Assembly (NCBI RefSeq): GCF_022213955.1
Contig: NZ_JAKNTW010000041.1
Location: 1-64,000 of the forward strand
Length of the DNA stretch: 64,000 nucleotides
Direction of reading: 5' to 3'
Origin: Dolomitihabitans soli
Lineage (GTDB): Bacteria > Actinomycetota > Actinomycetes > Streptosporangiales > Streptosporangiaceae
Both the position numbers and the translations under genes were made by a program. How positions within the stretch are numbered: the first letter of the stretch is position 1; every line of letters begins with the position of its first letter. Below, piece by piece: positions 1 through 7,526 of the stretch. The notes below the pieces were generated by a model. It was not told the DNA's origin and did not search any database. It saw nothing but the letters and a program-made list of their open reading frames with translations.

Positions 1-179
1 CCGGGTCACCGTCGCCAACTCCTCATTCGTTCGTCCGGTGCTTCCCGCTGCGGGGAGCCCGCTTGACGTACCGTGGTTGCTTGATGGCAAGTCCACCGGC
101 AAACGCGAAACGACAGGACCCCCGAACAGCCCCCTGATCACCCCCTCTCGAGGCCCCCAGCCGGGAGGAAGGTCACCAG

Positions 180-1466
180 ATGCCCGACAACATCCCCAAC
201 ATCCAGTTCCGGGCGTGGCGGAACGAACACCACCTCTCCCGCGCCGAAGTGGCCGACCGGATCAACACCACACCCATGGGCATCGCCGAGAAACTCGTCT
301 GCGACGAGGAACGCATCCGGCGCTGGGAAGTCGGCGAAGTCAACTGGCCACGCACGCCGTACCGGCTCGCCCTGGCCCAGCTCACCGGCCTGTCACCCGA
401 AGCGCTCGGCTTCTCCCCCAAGCGCCGCCAATCCCCTCTCATACCGGTCCAGGTCATCCCCGCAGACGCCCTGCAAGCCGAGGCCGCCCTGTACGGGACC
501 ATGGAACTCGCCCAGCAACTCCAGGCATCCGACGTCGGCAGCGGCACCCTTGAGGCTCTCTCCGAAGCCGTCGACCTGCTGTGCCGCGCCTACCCGGTAG
601 TTCCCGCCGCCGCGCTTCGCGAACGCACCCAGAAGCGGTTGGCTCAGGTGACCCGGCTGCTTTCAGGGCGGATCACGCTCGACCAGCATCAGGAATTACT
701 CGTCATCACCGGATGGCTGACTGCGTTGCTCGGGTGCGTGCATTACGACCTGGGAGAGCGCGAGGAGGCCGAGACTGCCCGCCGCGCCGCTTATGAGATG
801 GGCCGCCAGGTCGGACACGGCGAACTCATGGGCTGGGCCTATGAGATGTCCGCCTGGTTCGCCCTCGTCGAAGGCCGCTACGAAGACGTGGTCACCGCCG
901 CCCGCATGGGCCAGGCCACCGCCGGCCAATCCAGCGCCATGGTCCAACTCACCCTTCAAGAAGCCCGGGGACTCGCCCGCATCGGCGACCGCCGAGAAGC
1001 CGACAAAGCCCTCACCAGAGGCGCCGACGTCCTCGGCAAACTCCCCATCCCCGGCAACTCAGACCACCACTTCGTGTTCGACCACTCCAAATGGGTGTTC
1101 TACGCCGCCACTTGTTACACCTGGCTCGAAGACGACGACCGCGCGGAAGAACACGCCATCGAAACCATCCAGATGCACACCCGCCCGGACGGCACCTCCA
1201 ACGCGCCGATGCGGGTCGCCGACGCACATATCGATCTCGGCATCGTTCACGCCCGACGAGGCAATCTTGATGCCGCCGTCGATCAGGGCATGGCCGCATT
1301 CGACATCGACCGCCGATCCCTCACCGACCTCGTCCACCGAGCCGGAGACCTCGACCGCGTCCTACGCCAGCGTTACCGCCGTAAAGGCCTCGCCGAGGAA
1401 TTCCACGAACGCTACGTAACCGCACGCCACGCCCTCAGCACCCACCGCCCGGAACTGCTGGGCTGA
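180..1466 (+). CDS. XRE-family HTH regulator with helical C-terminal domain
   Basis: This encodes 428 aa. Residues about 8-65 form a Cro/C1-type helix-turn-helix (an RAW..HLSRAEVADRI pattern followed by IRRWEVGE), so a cytoplasmic DNA-binding regulator is likely. The remaining ~350 residues are Ala/Leu-rich helices with TPR-like pairs, such as the stretch around YEDVVTAARMGQA and the RRGNLDAA segment. That layout is common in actinomycete XRE regulators that sense a ligand or protein through the C-terminal repeats. The ATG start is preceded by a GGGAGGAAGG ribosome site. The gene stands alone: no same-strand partner follows, and its target cannot be read. A 57-base piece of a paralogue lies at 22164-22220. 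Confidence 0.85.
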   Translation: MPDNIPNIQFRAWRNEHHLSRAEVADRINTTPMGIAEKLVCDEERIRRWEVGEVNWPRTPYRLALAQLTGLSPEALGFSPKRRQSPLIPVQVIPADALQAEAALYGTMELAQQLQASDVGSGTLEALSEAVDLLCRAYPVVPAAALRERTQKRLAQVTRLLSGRITLDQHQELLVITGWLTALLGCVHYDLGEREEAETARRAAYEMGRQVGHGELMGWAYEMSAWFALVEGRYEDVVTAARMGQATAGQSSAMVQLTLQEARGLARIGDRREADKALTRGADVLGKLPIPGNSDHHFVFDHSKWVFYAATCYTWLEDDDRAEEHAIETIQMHTRPDGTSNAPMRVADAHIDLGIVHARRGNLDAAVDQGMAAFDIDRRSLTDLVHRAGDLDRVLRQRYRRKGLAEEFHERYVTARHALSTHRPELLG

Positions 1467-1467
1467 C

Positions 1468-1484
1468 GCAACTCCTGTAGTTGC
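1468..1484 (+). terminator. Weak hairpin after the XRE gene
   Basis: GCAACT and AGTTGC form 6-bp arms around a 5-base loop, starting two bases after the stop codon. There is no T-run and the stem is short, so a terminator role is only possible. Confidence 0.3.
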
Positions 1485-1665
1485 CGAAATGGTCTTGTGG
1501 GGATCAAGGGCGGCGCTCCGCGCCGCCTCGCGGCCCTGCGCTCGGCCGCACGCTGCGTGTGCGGCCTGGGGGCCGTTCTCGCGCACGGCCGTGCTCGGGC
1601 CGCGCGTGGACAGATGAGGCCGCCCAGCTCCACGGCCCTAAGCAGGACGGTCCCAGCCGTCCCGG

Positions 1666-2256
1666 CTACCTGAGACCAAAGTGCTTGATGGCTCGCTCCG
1701 CTACCGCGGCCGCCGACAGCCCGGTGTTGTCAATCCGCAGATAGTCGGCCCGGCCATCGAAATCACCATTCGAGTTGAGTTGGTACTTGGCGTCCAACTC
1801 CAGGAGGTTACGCCGCGACCAGGCGAGATCACGTTTGGATGGCTTCTCAGCCAGCCGAAGTTCCCCCTCGTTCCGCTCCAGACGCACTTCCCGGCTCGCC
1901 GATAGCTCCAGATAAAAGACGCGTCCTCCCCTACTACGGAACGGGGCAGCATAGCGGTCCAACTCAACCTCGTCAGCCGGAACGTTGAACGCCCAGACAT
2001 ACGTGAAGATCAGACCAGCCAGATCGCTAGCGGCCACCTCCTCGAAGAGCCGCCGCCGAAACTCCCCAACGAGACGCCCAAAAGGCTCGCTGCCAAACTC
2101 GAAAAACCGCAACACCGGCTCGATCGCAAGATGGTTGTGAAAGACCTTCATCCCAGTCAGTCGTGCGATCTCATATCCGACCGTCATCTTGCCGACCGCT
2201 GGAGGCCCAACTATGCACAGCAACGTAGGCCCGTTCGACTTCGTCGACTCACCCAT
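1666..2256 (-). CDS. P-loop ATPase, shikimate/adenylate-kinase-like
   Basis: This encodes 196 aa. A clear Walker A motif (GPPAVGKMT, residues ~17-25) near the N-terminus, a HNH segment (~40) and an Arg-rich lid-like C-terminal half (REVRLERNEGELR) resemble small AAA_33/kinase-type proteins often annotated as shikimate kinase-like. The substrate is unknown; a nucleotide- or small-molecule-phosphorylating enzyme is inferred from fold only. The gene is monocistronic. About 200 bases upstream lies the conserved element at 2457-2514 that recurs at 46848-46893. Confidence 0.75.
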   Translation of the reverse strand: MGESTKSNGPTLLCIVGPPAVGKMTVGYEIARLTGMKVFHNHLAIEPVLRFFEFGSEPFGRLVGEFRRRLFEEVAASDLAGLIFTYVWAFNVPADEVELDRYAAPFRSRGGRVFYLELSASREVRLERNEGELRLAEKPSKRDLAWSRRNLLELDAKYQLNSNGDFDGRADYLRIDNTGLSAAAVAERAIKHFGLR

Positions 2257-2538
2257 TGCTGCAACCTAGACAACTCGCGATGCTCCAGCAACAGCATTTA
2301 ACGTCGAACAGGCGCGAGCTACCCATGAGTGAAGGCACAGGCAACGCCTCCGGCGGGGGCGCTCCGACTCCGGGATGATCGCCGTGTGGCCTGCGGATGG
2401 CAGGGGGCAGAGGTGCGCGCGTCGCGCGAGAAACACCAGGTCGCGAGCTGATCGCCGTGCAATTAGCGTGCAAATAGACAGGGTAACGAGGGTCAACCAC
2501 GGTCACTCATGACCAGGCTTCCGCCCAGCTCAGAGCCC
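2257..2538. other. Gene-free stretch upstream of the ATPase
   Basis: No reading frame here looks like a protein. The only notable content is the dispersed element at 2457-2514. The stretch continues into the decayed TetR fragment at 2539-2800. Confidence 0.5.
2457..2514 (-). repeat. Dispersed element, copy A (TTGCACG direct repeat)
   Basis: On the minus strand the element contains two TTGCACG-like units four bases apart, then a conserved block with CCCTGT and a TGAGTGACC block. A second diverged copy sits at 46848-46893 in the same position relative to a minus-strand gene. The function is unknown; a regulator box or a leftover mobile-element end are both possible. Confidence 0.5.
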
Positions 2539-2800
2539 TCACGTGCCGTGATCCTTGCTGACACGGCGCTGGGGTACGTAGTCGCCGATGGGAGCGATGA
2601 CGTTGGCCGCCCGTGTGGGGTCGGCCGTCAGGACTCGACCGCCGCCTGCACGTAGTCCGTCTGGCGCAGCGAGCGCCGGGCGGGAGCCGAGCAATGTAGC
2701 CAGCCACGGATGGCGCAACATCAGCTCGCGCTGACCGTGCGCGATCTGCGTCAGATCGGCCGCCAGTCACCCGAGGGAGCGGATATGCTGGCCGCCCCCG
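2539..2800 (-). pseudogene. Decayed TetR C-terminal domain fragment
   Basis: The 60 codons ending at 2539 read MLRHPWLATLLGSRPAL and onward to DPTRAANVIAPIGDYV. This matches the typical TetR_C pattern of actinomycete tetracycline-repressor-like regulators (RHPWLAALLGSRP...GDYV). Upstream, in a different frame, an SGDW segment that normally precedes it can be read, so at least one single-base frameshift separates the two. No N-terminal helix-turn-helix remains. This is a family-pattern identification by eye, not a search. Confidence 0.5.
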
Positions 2801-2823
2801 CGATCTTGGCTGGCTGCGCACGA

Positions 2824-3861
2824 TCATCGGCGGTTGACCCGCTCACCCCCCGGCGGGGCCGTACTCTCACGGACCGTGAGGGTGGTCGCGATCTCCAGGC
2901 CGACCTGGGGAACCGGCTCGCCACGGCCGATGGCCAGGGCCAGCTCCGTGGCGGCGACCGCCATCTCGCTCAGCGGCTGGTGGACCGTGGTCAGCGGCGG
3001 GTCGACCCAGGCCACGACCGGAAGGTCGTCGTAGCCGACCACGCTCAGGTCGCCCGGGATGGACAACTCGAGCTCGCGAGCGGCCTGGTAGACGCCGAGC
3101 GCCTGCATGTCGTTCGCGGTGAAGATCGCGGTCGGCCGGTCGGGTCTGGACAGGAGCTCGCGCGCCGCGGCGCAGCCGTCCTCGCGGGTGAGGAGGGTGC
3201 GGACCAGGAGGCCGGGGTCGGCTGGAACGCCGGCTTCGGACAGGGCGGACAGGTAGCCGGCCACTCGGGCACGGCAGAAGGGGTGGTCGGGGCCGCTGAT
3301 CATGGCGATGCGGCGGTGTCCGAGGTCGAGCAGGTGCCTGGTCGCCGCCTGGCCGCCCCTCCAGTTGGTGGCGCCCACGAAGGGGACGTCGTCCGGCAAC
3401 TCGTCGATCGGGTCGAAGACGACGAACGGGATGCCCTTGGCCTTCAGCTTCTCGCGTTCGGATGCCGAGAGCTGCGCCACGGACAGGACGCAGCTAGGGC
3501 GCCGGCCGACCGTGTCGTCGATGGTCATGGCGGTCGAGTCGTGGAGGGCGAACTCCGACACCATGACGCCGACCCGGTTCTTGCGGGCCACCCGTTCGAC
3601 ACCGCGGATGATCTCGATGCCCCACATGTTCTCAAGCTCGCGGAACACCAGCTCGACGACGTTGTTCCGATTGCCCGAGGGCTTGCGGTAGCCGTACTGA
3701 TCGATCAGTTTCTCGATCCGGGCACGGGTCTGCGCCGAGACGCCCGAGCGGCCGTTGAGCACCTTGGACACGGTGGGGATCGAGACGCCCGCGGACTCGG
3801 CGATGTACGCGATGGTGACCGACCCTGGCCCCTCATCGTGCGTGCTCTGTTCCTCGGTCAC
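2824..3861 (-). CDS. LacI-family transcriptional repressor (LacI-A)
   Basis: This encodes 345 aa from the GTG at 3861; a TTG 18 bases upstream is possible. The N-terminal LacI helix-turn-helix reads VTIAYIAESAGVSIPTVSKVLNG (given here in two halves: VTIAYIAESAG, then VSIPTVSKVLNG). A periplasmic-binding-protein-like sensor follows, with the usual HRRIAMISGP and FTANDMQALGVYQAA signatures. It is a cytoplasmic repressor, likely released by a sugar. It diverges from the ruined beta-galactosidase gene at 4062. A palindrome at 3883-3899, just upstream of its start, suggests autoregulation, and related sites lie at 4030-4042 and 18046-18056. Confidence 0.88.
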   Translation of the reverse strand: MTEEQSTHDEGPGSVTIAYIAESAGVSIPTVSKVLNGRSGVSAQTRARIEKLIDQYGYRKPSGNRNNVVELVFRELENMWGIEIIRGVERVARKNRVGVMVSEFALHDSTAMTIDDTVGRRPSCVLSVAQLSASEREKLKAKGIPFVVFDPIDELPDDVPFVGATNWRGGQAATRHLLDLGHRRIAMISGPDHPFCRARVAGYLSALSEAGVPADPGLLVRTLLTREDGCAAARELLSRPDRPTAIFTANDMQALGVYQAARELELSIPGDLSVVGYDDLPVVAWVDPPLTTVHQPLSEMAVAATELALAIGRGEPVPQVGLEIATTLTVRESTAPPGGERVNRR

Positions 3862-3882
3862 GAGGAAACTATAGAGCAAGCC

Positions 3883-3899
3883 GGAGAAAAACTTTCTCC
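3883..3899. promoter_or_regulatory. Operator candidate, GGAGAAA-N3-TTTCTCC
   Basis: A perfect 7-3-7 inverted repeat lies 21 bases upstream of the LacI-A start. Its half-site resembles those at 4030-4042 and 18046-18056. It also resembles the CGAAA-N-TTTCG palindromes known from actinomycete xylanase promoters. It is inferred to be an autoregulatory LacI-A site. Confidence 0.5.
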
Positions 3900-4029
3900 T
3901 CTGTCGCCTGGCGCCGCGACAAGAGGGCGCCGGTTCAGCACACGCACTCGCCCGGCAGAGCGGGCGCCTACGTCGGCATTACCCGTACGGCACGGCTTCC
4001 CGCAACGGATGTTCGATAGTACGTTTCGC

Positions 4030-4042
4030 GCGAAAGTTTCGC
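4030..4042. promoter_or_regulatory. Operator candidate, GCGAAAGTTTCGC
   Basis: A perfect 6-1-6 palindrome lies 19 bases before the ATG of the GH2 remnant. It overlaps a second palindromic stretch, TTTCGCGCGAAA (4024-4035). It fits a LacI-A operator that once controlled the beta-galactosidase gene. Confidence 0.5.
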
Positions 4043-4061
4043 ACCACCCCTGAGGAGAAGC

Positions 4062-4323
4062 ATGTCTCCCCGCTCCTTCGAGGACTTCTCGCCCGGCTAC
4101 GGCAAGGCGACGCCGCGGGCCACCCTCGCTTCGGACGCGCACCGTGGAACGCGACAAGAACCACCCCAGCATCATCGCCTGATCACTCGGAAACGAAGCG
4201 GCCGACGGGCAGAACCTGGAGGCGATGGCCGCCTGGGTCCACGAGCGCGACCCCTCCCGTCCGGTCCACTACGAGGCCGACCGCCTGGCCGACTTCACCT
4301 TCATCCTGTCGGCGACGGCCTGA
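4062..4323 (+). pseudogene. GH2 beta-galactosidase remnant (internal deletion)
   Basis: An intact ribosome site (GAGGAGAAG) and ATG start a frame reading MSPRSFEDFSPGYGKATPRA, the usual N-terminus of actinomycete LacZ-type GH2 enzymes. After about 27 codons the frame jumps. From 4144 a second frame reads VERDKNHPSIIA, stop, SLGNEA, then MAAWVHERDPSRPVHYE. This is the GH2 core around the acid/base Glu of the NE motif, with TGA where Trp is expected. It ends at a TGA at 4321. A deletion of most of the gene plus a nonsense mutation therefore separates this from a full ~1000-aa enzyme. The promoter side still looks intact. Confidence 0.82.
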
Positions 4324-4331
4324 GGCACAAA

Positions 4332-4361
4332 GAAACCGCCCCGCGGGTGCGGGGCGGTTTC
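4332..4361. terminator. Bidirectional rho-independent-type hairpin
   Basis: Thirteen-base arms GAAACCGCCCCGC and GCGGGGCGGTTTC surround a GGGT loop, with A-rich and T-rich flanks built into the arms. The hairpin sits between the GH2 remnant (+) and the end of the GH5 gene (-), so it can stop transcription from both sides. Confidence 0.85.
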
Positions 4362-4368
4362 AACGCGG

Positions 4369-6063
4369 TCAGGCGGCGGAACCGGTGATCGTGTCGCCCG
4401 TCCTGGTCACCTGGTAGGTGAGCTTGGCTCCGCTCCAGAAGTGGAAGGTGAGCGTCAGCGGGGTGTTCTCGCGCATCTGGCTGACGAGGTCCTTCAGGAG
4501 GCGGATGGAGTTGCCCGCGTAGTCGGGCGAGTAGGCCCTGCCGTACTCCTTGTAGGAGGTCCAGTCGTGGGGCGCGGCGTTGGTGCCGTCGGCGTACTTG
4601 GCCTCCATCGTGGCCACCCGGTCACCGTTGAACCGGGTCGGGATGGTCAGCGACTCGGTGGTACCGGTCGCGTCGGACAGCACCGACGTCTCGTAGCTGA
4701 TGACGTAGATGTTCCACGGGATGCCGCTGGAGAAGCGCGCCTGGATGGTCGCCCTGACACCGTGGGCGCGGTCGCCCGCCAGCCGGGTCAAGGCCGACGC
4801 CGTGAGGGTGAGCTTGTCGCCGGAGACCGAGTAGTCCCGGCCCGGATAAAGCCGGGTGGAGCCGTGCCAGAGCCCGCGGAAGGAGGTGCCGTCCAGGTTC
4901 AGGGTGAGCGTCTGAGCCTGGATCGCGCCCGCCTTGGGCAGGTAGATCGAGTCACTGGAGGTCGTGCCGGAGCGAGTGGTGAAGCTCGACTTGATCTGGG
5001 CGAACAGGCCGGGGTCCTTCCACTCCCCCAGGGTCTGGCGGTTGAGGTGCTGGCCGTTGTCCCACCACATCGTGGTGAGCTTGTTCAGCCGTGCCTGGTA
5101 ACCGAGCAGTTCGAAGAACTTCAGCTTCTCGCCCTGCTGGACGGCGTTCCAGTCCACGTCGAAGCTGAGCAGGCCGTACTCGCCGACGATCACCGGGATG
5201 CCGCGGTCGACGAAGGTCCTGGCCGACCTGTCGAAGTAGCCGATCAGGTCCTTCCGGGTCTCCTCGTCGAGGGTGGTGACCCCGGCGACGTTCACGCTGA
5301 ACGGCCAGTAGCCGTAGAAGTGGACGGTCGCGGCCAGGTTCTTGTCGTTCAGCGCGGCGATCTCGGCGGACAGGGCGTCCAGGTATTTCTGTTCGGCGCT
5401 GGTGTGAACGGTCGGCAGGACCAGGATCCGGTCGGCGTTGCGGCCGCCGGAGCCGCGGACGATGCCGTGGAAGGAGCGGTTGAGCTCGGCGAGGAGGCTC
5501 ATCTTCTCCTCGTCGGTGGCGTTGTCGAACTGCGGCTCGTTGACGCTCTCGAAGAGCACCTTGCTCGGCGCGTCACGGAAGGCGGCGGCGATCTGGGCCC
5601 AGGAGGCGTTGAAGCGCGTGACCACCTTGTCGTGGTTGGCAGGCATCTTGGAGATCCACTGCCACGAGTCGTGGTGAACGTTGATCAGGACGTACAGGCC
5701 GGACGCGAGCGCCAGGTCGACGACCTCCTTGGTCCGGTTTATCCACTTCGCGTCGATGGTGTATGGCGCGGTGGCGGACTGGTGGTCGGTCCAGGTGATC
5801 GGGATGCGGACGCTGCGGAAGCCCTCGGAGCGGATCTTGTCGAACAGGGCCTTGGTGGCCAGGGGGTTGCCCCACGAGGTCTCGTCGGGGATCGCGTCCA
5901 GCGTGTTGCCCAGGTTCCAGCCGGGCTGCATCGCCGCGACGATCTCCGTCGCACTCCGGACCCGCTTTTCCGTTGAGGCCGCGGTGGGGCTGACTGTCAG
6001 CCCTAATGCGGTGATGAGCGCGATGAGAACGCTCGCCGCGCGCGAGAGGGGGGTGGTTTTCAT
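4369..6063 (-). CDS. Secreted GH5 endoglucanase/xyloglucanase with Ig and CBM46-like modules
   Basis: This encodes 564 aa. Residues 1-30 are a Sec signal peptide (MKTTPLSRAASVLIALITAL). Residues ~35-360 are a GH5 catalytic domain of the subfamily-4 kind: WNLGNTLDA near 49, acid/base Glu176 in FESVNEP, nucleophile Glu295 in VIVGEYG. An Ig/X2-like module (~375-455) and a CBM46-like module (~460-556, DWTSYKEYGRAY and LTLTFHFWSG) follow, as in Bacillus GH5_4-Ig-CBM46 enzymes active on xyloglucan and beta-glucans. It would act outside the cell and make the oligosaccharides the rest of the operon imports. Its ATG overlaps the GH43 stop (TAATG), so it is the last gene of the operon. Confidence 0.9.
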   Translation of the reverse strand: MKTTPLSRAASVLIALITALGLTVSPTAASTEKRVRSATEIVAAMQPGWNLGNTLDAIPDETSWGNPLATKALFDKIRSEGFRSVRIPITWTDHQSATAPYTIDAKWINRTKEVVDLALASGLYVLINVHHDSWQWISKMPANHDKVVTRFNASWAQIAAAFRDAPSKVLFESVNEPQFDNATDEEKMSLLAELNRSFHGIVRGSGGRNADRILVLPTVHTSAEQKYLDALSAEIAALNDKNLAATVHFYGYWPFSVNVAGVTTLDEETRKDLIGYFDRSARTFVDRGIPVIVGEYGLLSFDVDWNAVQQGEKLKFFELLGYQARLNKLTTMWWDNGQHLNRQTLGEWKDPGLFAQIKSSFTTRSGTTSSDSIYLPKAGAIQAQTLTLNLDGTSFRGLWHGSTRLYPGRDYSVSGDKLTLTASALTRLAGDRAHGVRATIQARFSSGIPWNIYVISYETSVLSDATGTTESLTIPTRFNGDRVATMEAKYADGTNAAPHDWTSYKEYGRAYSPDYAGNSIRLLKDLVSQMRENTPLTLTFHFWSGAKLTYQVTRTGDTITGSAA

Positions 6064-7526
6064 TACGTCCCTTCCATGAGAACTTCGTAGGTGAACCAGT
6101 CGAAATGCACGCTGCCGGCCGCGGCGTACATGCCGATCACGCGGCCGGTGAAGCCTCCCGCCACCTCGGTGGACAGGTAACGCCCATCGAGGCCGGCCAG
6201 CACGCCGGAGCCCTCGATGCCGAAGAGGAGCCTGTCGGGCCCGTCGCACGGGCCGCCCGGACCCTGCCGTCCCTCGGTCTCGATGGTCAGTACCAGCGGA
6301 CCGGCGGGCACCGCGTGTTCGGCCACCACGGTCCGCACCGAGCCGATCCTGGCGATGACCTGGACCTGACCGTCCGTCGCCTCGATCTCGTAGTGGTGTC
6401 GCTCGTCGAGGCGGACCGCCAGGCCGCCACGGCCCTGCGCGGGGTCGATCAGGGTCCGGGCGCGCCACCTCAGGTTCTGCGCCCGGCGGCCGACGAAGGT
6501 CGCGTCGCGCTCGTCCAGGGAGGCGCCGCGGGCGCGGAGCGTCAGCCGGCCGGCCCGCTCCTTGGTGGTGCACAGCTCCGCCGGGCGGCTGCGCAGCGAG
6601 ATCCAGCCGTGCTGCAGCTCGGCCAGGTCGAAGTCATCGCGGAAGGAACCGGGCGGCGTGCCGTCCACGATCTCGCCGACGACCGGCCAGCCGTCCACCC
6701 AGGTCACCGGGGCCAGGAAGGTCTCCCTGCCCAGGACGTGCCAGCCGGGAGTGCCGCCGCCGGGCCGCACCCCGAGGAAGACCATCCACCAGCTCCCGTC
6801 GGGAGCCTGGACGAGGTCCGCGTGACCGGTGTTCTGGACCGGGTGGTGGGTGCCGCGGTGGGTCAGGATCGGGTTGGCCGGGCACGGCTCGAACGGCCCG
6901 TCGGGCGCGGGACCGCGGGCGACCGAGACTGCGTGACCCCGCTCGGTGCCGCCTTCGGCGATCATCAGATACCAGTGGTCGCCGATCTTGTAAAGGTGCG
7001 GCGCTTCCGGCGCCAGCGCGCCCTGTGTTCCGGACCAGACCTGTTGCGGCTCGCCGAGTGTTTCTCCCGTCCGCGGATCGAGGCGCACCTGCGCGCCTCC
7101 GGCGACCGTGCACCAGCAGGTGCCGTCGTCGTCCCAGGCCAGGTCGGGGTCGATGCCGTGGACATCGGGCAGCGGGATCGGGTCGGACCAGGGGCCGGCG
7201 GGGTCGGTGGCGGTGAACAGCACGTTGCCGCCTGCGGCCACGACGGTGACGATCAGCCAGAAGCGTCCGTCGTGGTAGCGGAGGGTGGGCGCGTAGACGC
7301 CACCCGAGGAGTGGGTTTCGGTGGTCATGGGCAGTTGGCTGGGCCGCTCCAGCGCGTTGCCGATCTGCGTCCAGCGCACGAGGTCGCGGCTGTGGAAGAC
7401 GGGAACACCGGGGAAGTACTCGAAGCTCGAGCAGGCGAGGTAGTAATCGTCGCCGACGCGGCAGATGCTGGGGTCTGGATGGAATCCAGAAATAACAGGG
7501 TTGGACACCCCGTGTGGTCCTTTCAT
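6063..7526 (-). CDS. GH43 alpha-L-arabinofuranosidase / beta-xylosidase
   Basis: This encodes 487 aa with no signal peptide. The GH43 five-blade propeller is in residues ~8-320: general base Asp18 (HPDPS), pKa-modulating Asp126 (GIDPD), acid Glu174 (APEAPHLY). A C-terminal concanavalin-like GH43_C2 module lies at ~330-485. It probably acts in the cytoplasm, trimming arabinose or xylose from imported oligosaccharides; which one cannot be decided by eye. The start is the ATG at 7526, which overlaps the GH36 stop as ATGA; in-frame coding upstream of it is only the antisense shadow of neighbouring sequence. Confidence 0.88.
   Translation of the reverse strand: MKGPHGVSNPVISGFHPDPSICRVGDDYYLACSSFEYFPGVPVFHSRDLVRWTQIGNALERPSQLPMTTETHSSGGVYAPTLRYHDGRFWLIVTVVAAGGNVLFTATDPAGPWSDPIPLPDVHGIDPDLAWDDDGTCWCTVAGGAQVRLDPRTGETLGEPQQVWSGTQGALAPEAPHLYKIGDHWYLMIAEGGTERGHAVSVARGPAPDGPFEPCPANPILTHRGTHHPVQNTGHADLVQAPDGSWWMVFLGVRPGGGTPGWHVLGRETFLAPVTWVDGWPVVGEIVDGTPPGSFRDDFDLAELQHGWISLRSRPAELCTTKERAGRLTLRARGASLDERDATFVGRRAQNLRWRARTLIDPAQGRGGLAVRLDERHHYEIEATDGQVQVIARIGSVRTVVAEHAVPAGPLVLTIETEGRQGPGGPCDGPDRLLFGIEGSGVLAGLDGRYLSTEVAGGFTGRVIGMYAAAGSVHFDWFTYEVLMEGT

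Noticed and set aside
2710-4053. Long plus-strand open frame of 447 codons
   Set aside because: It lies antisense to the LacI-A gene, has Gly/Arg/Asp/Val-rich composition typical of a high-GC shadow frame, and no domain pattern.
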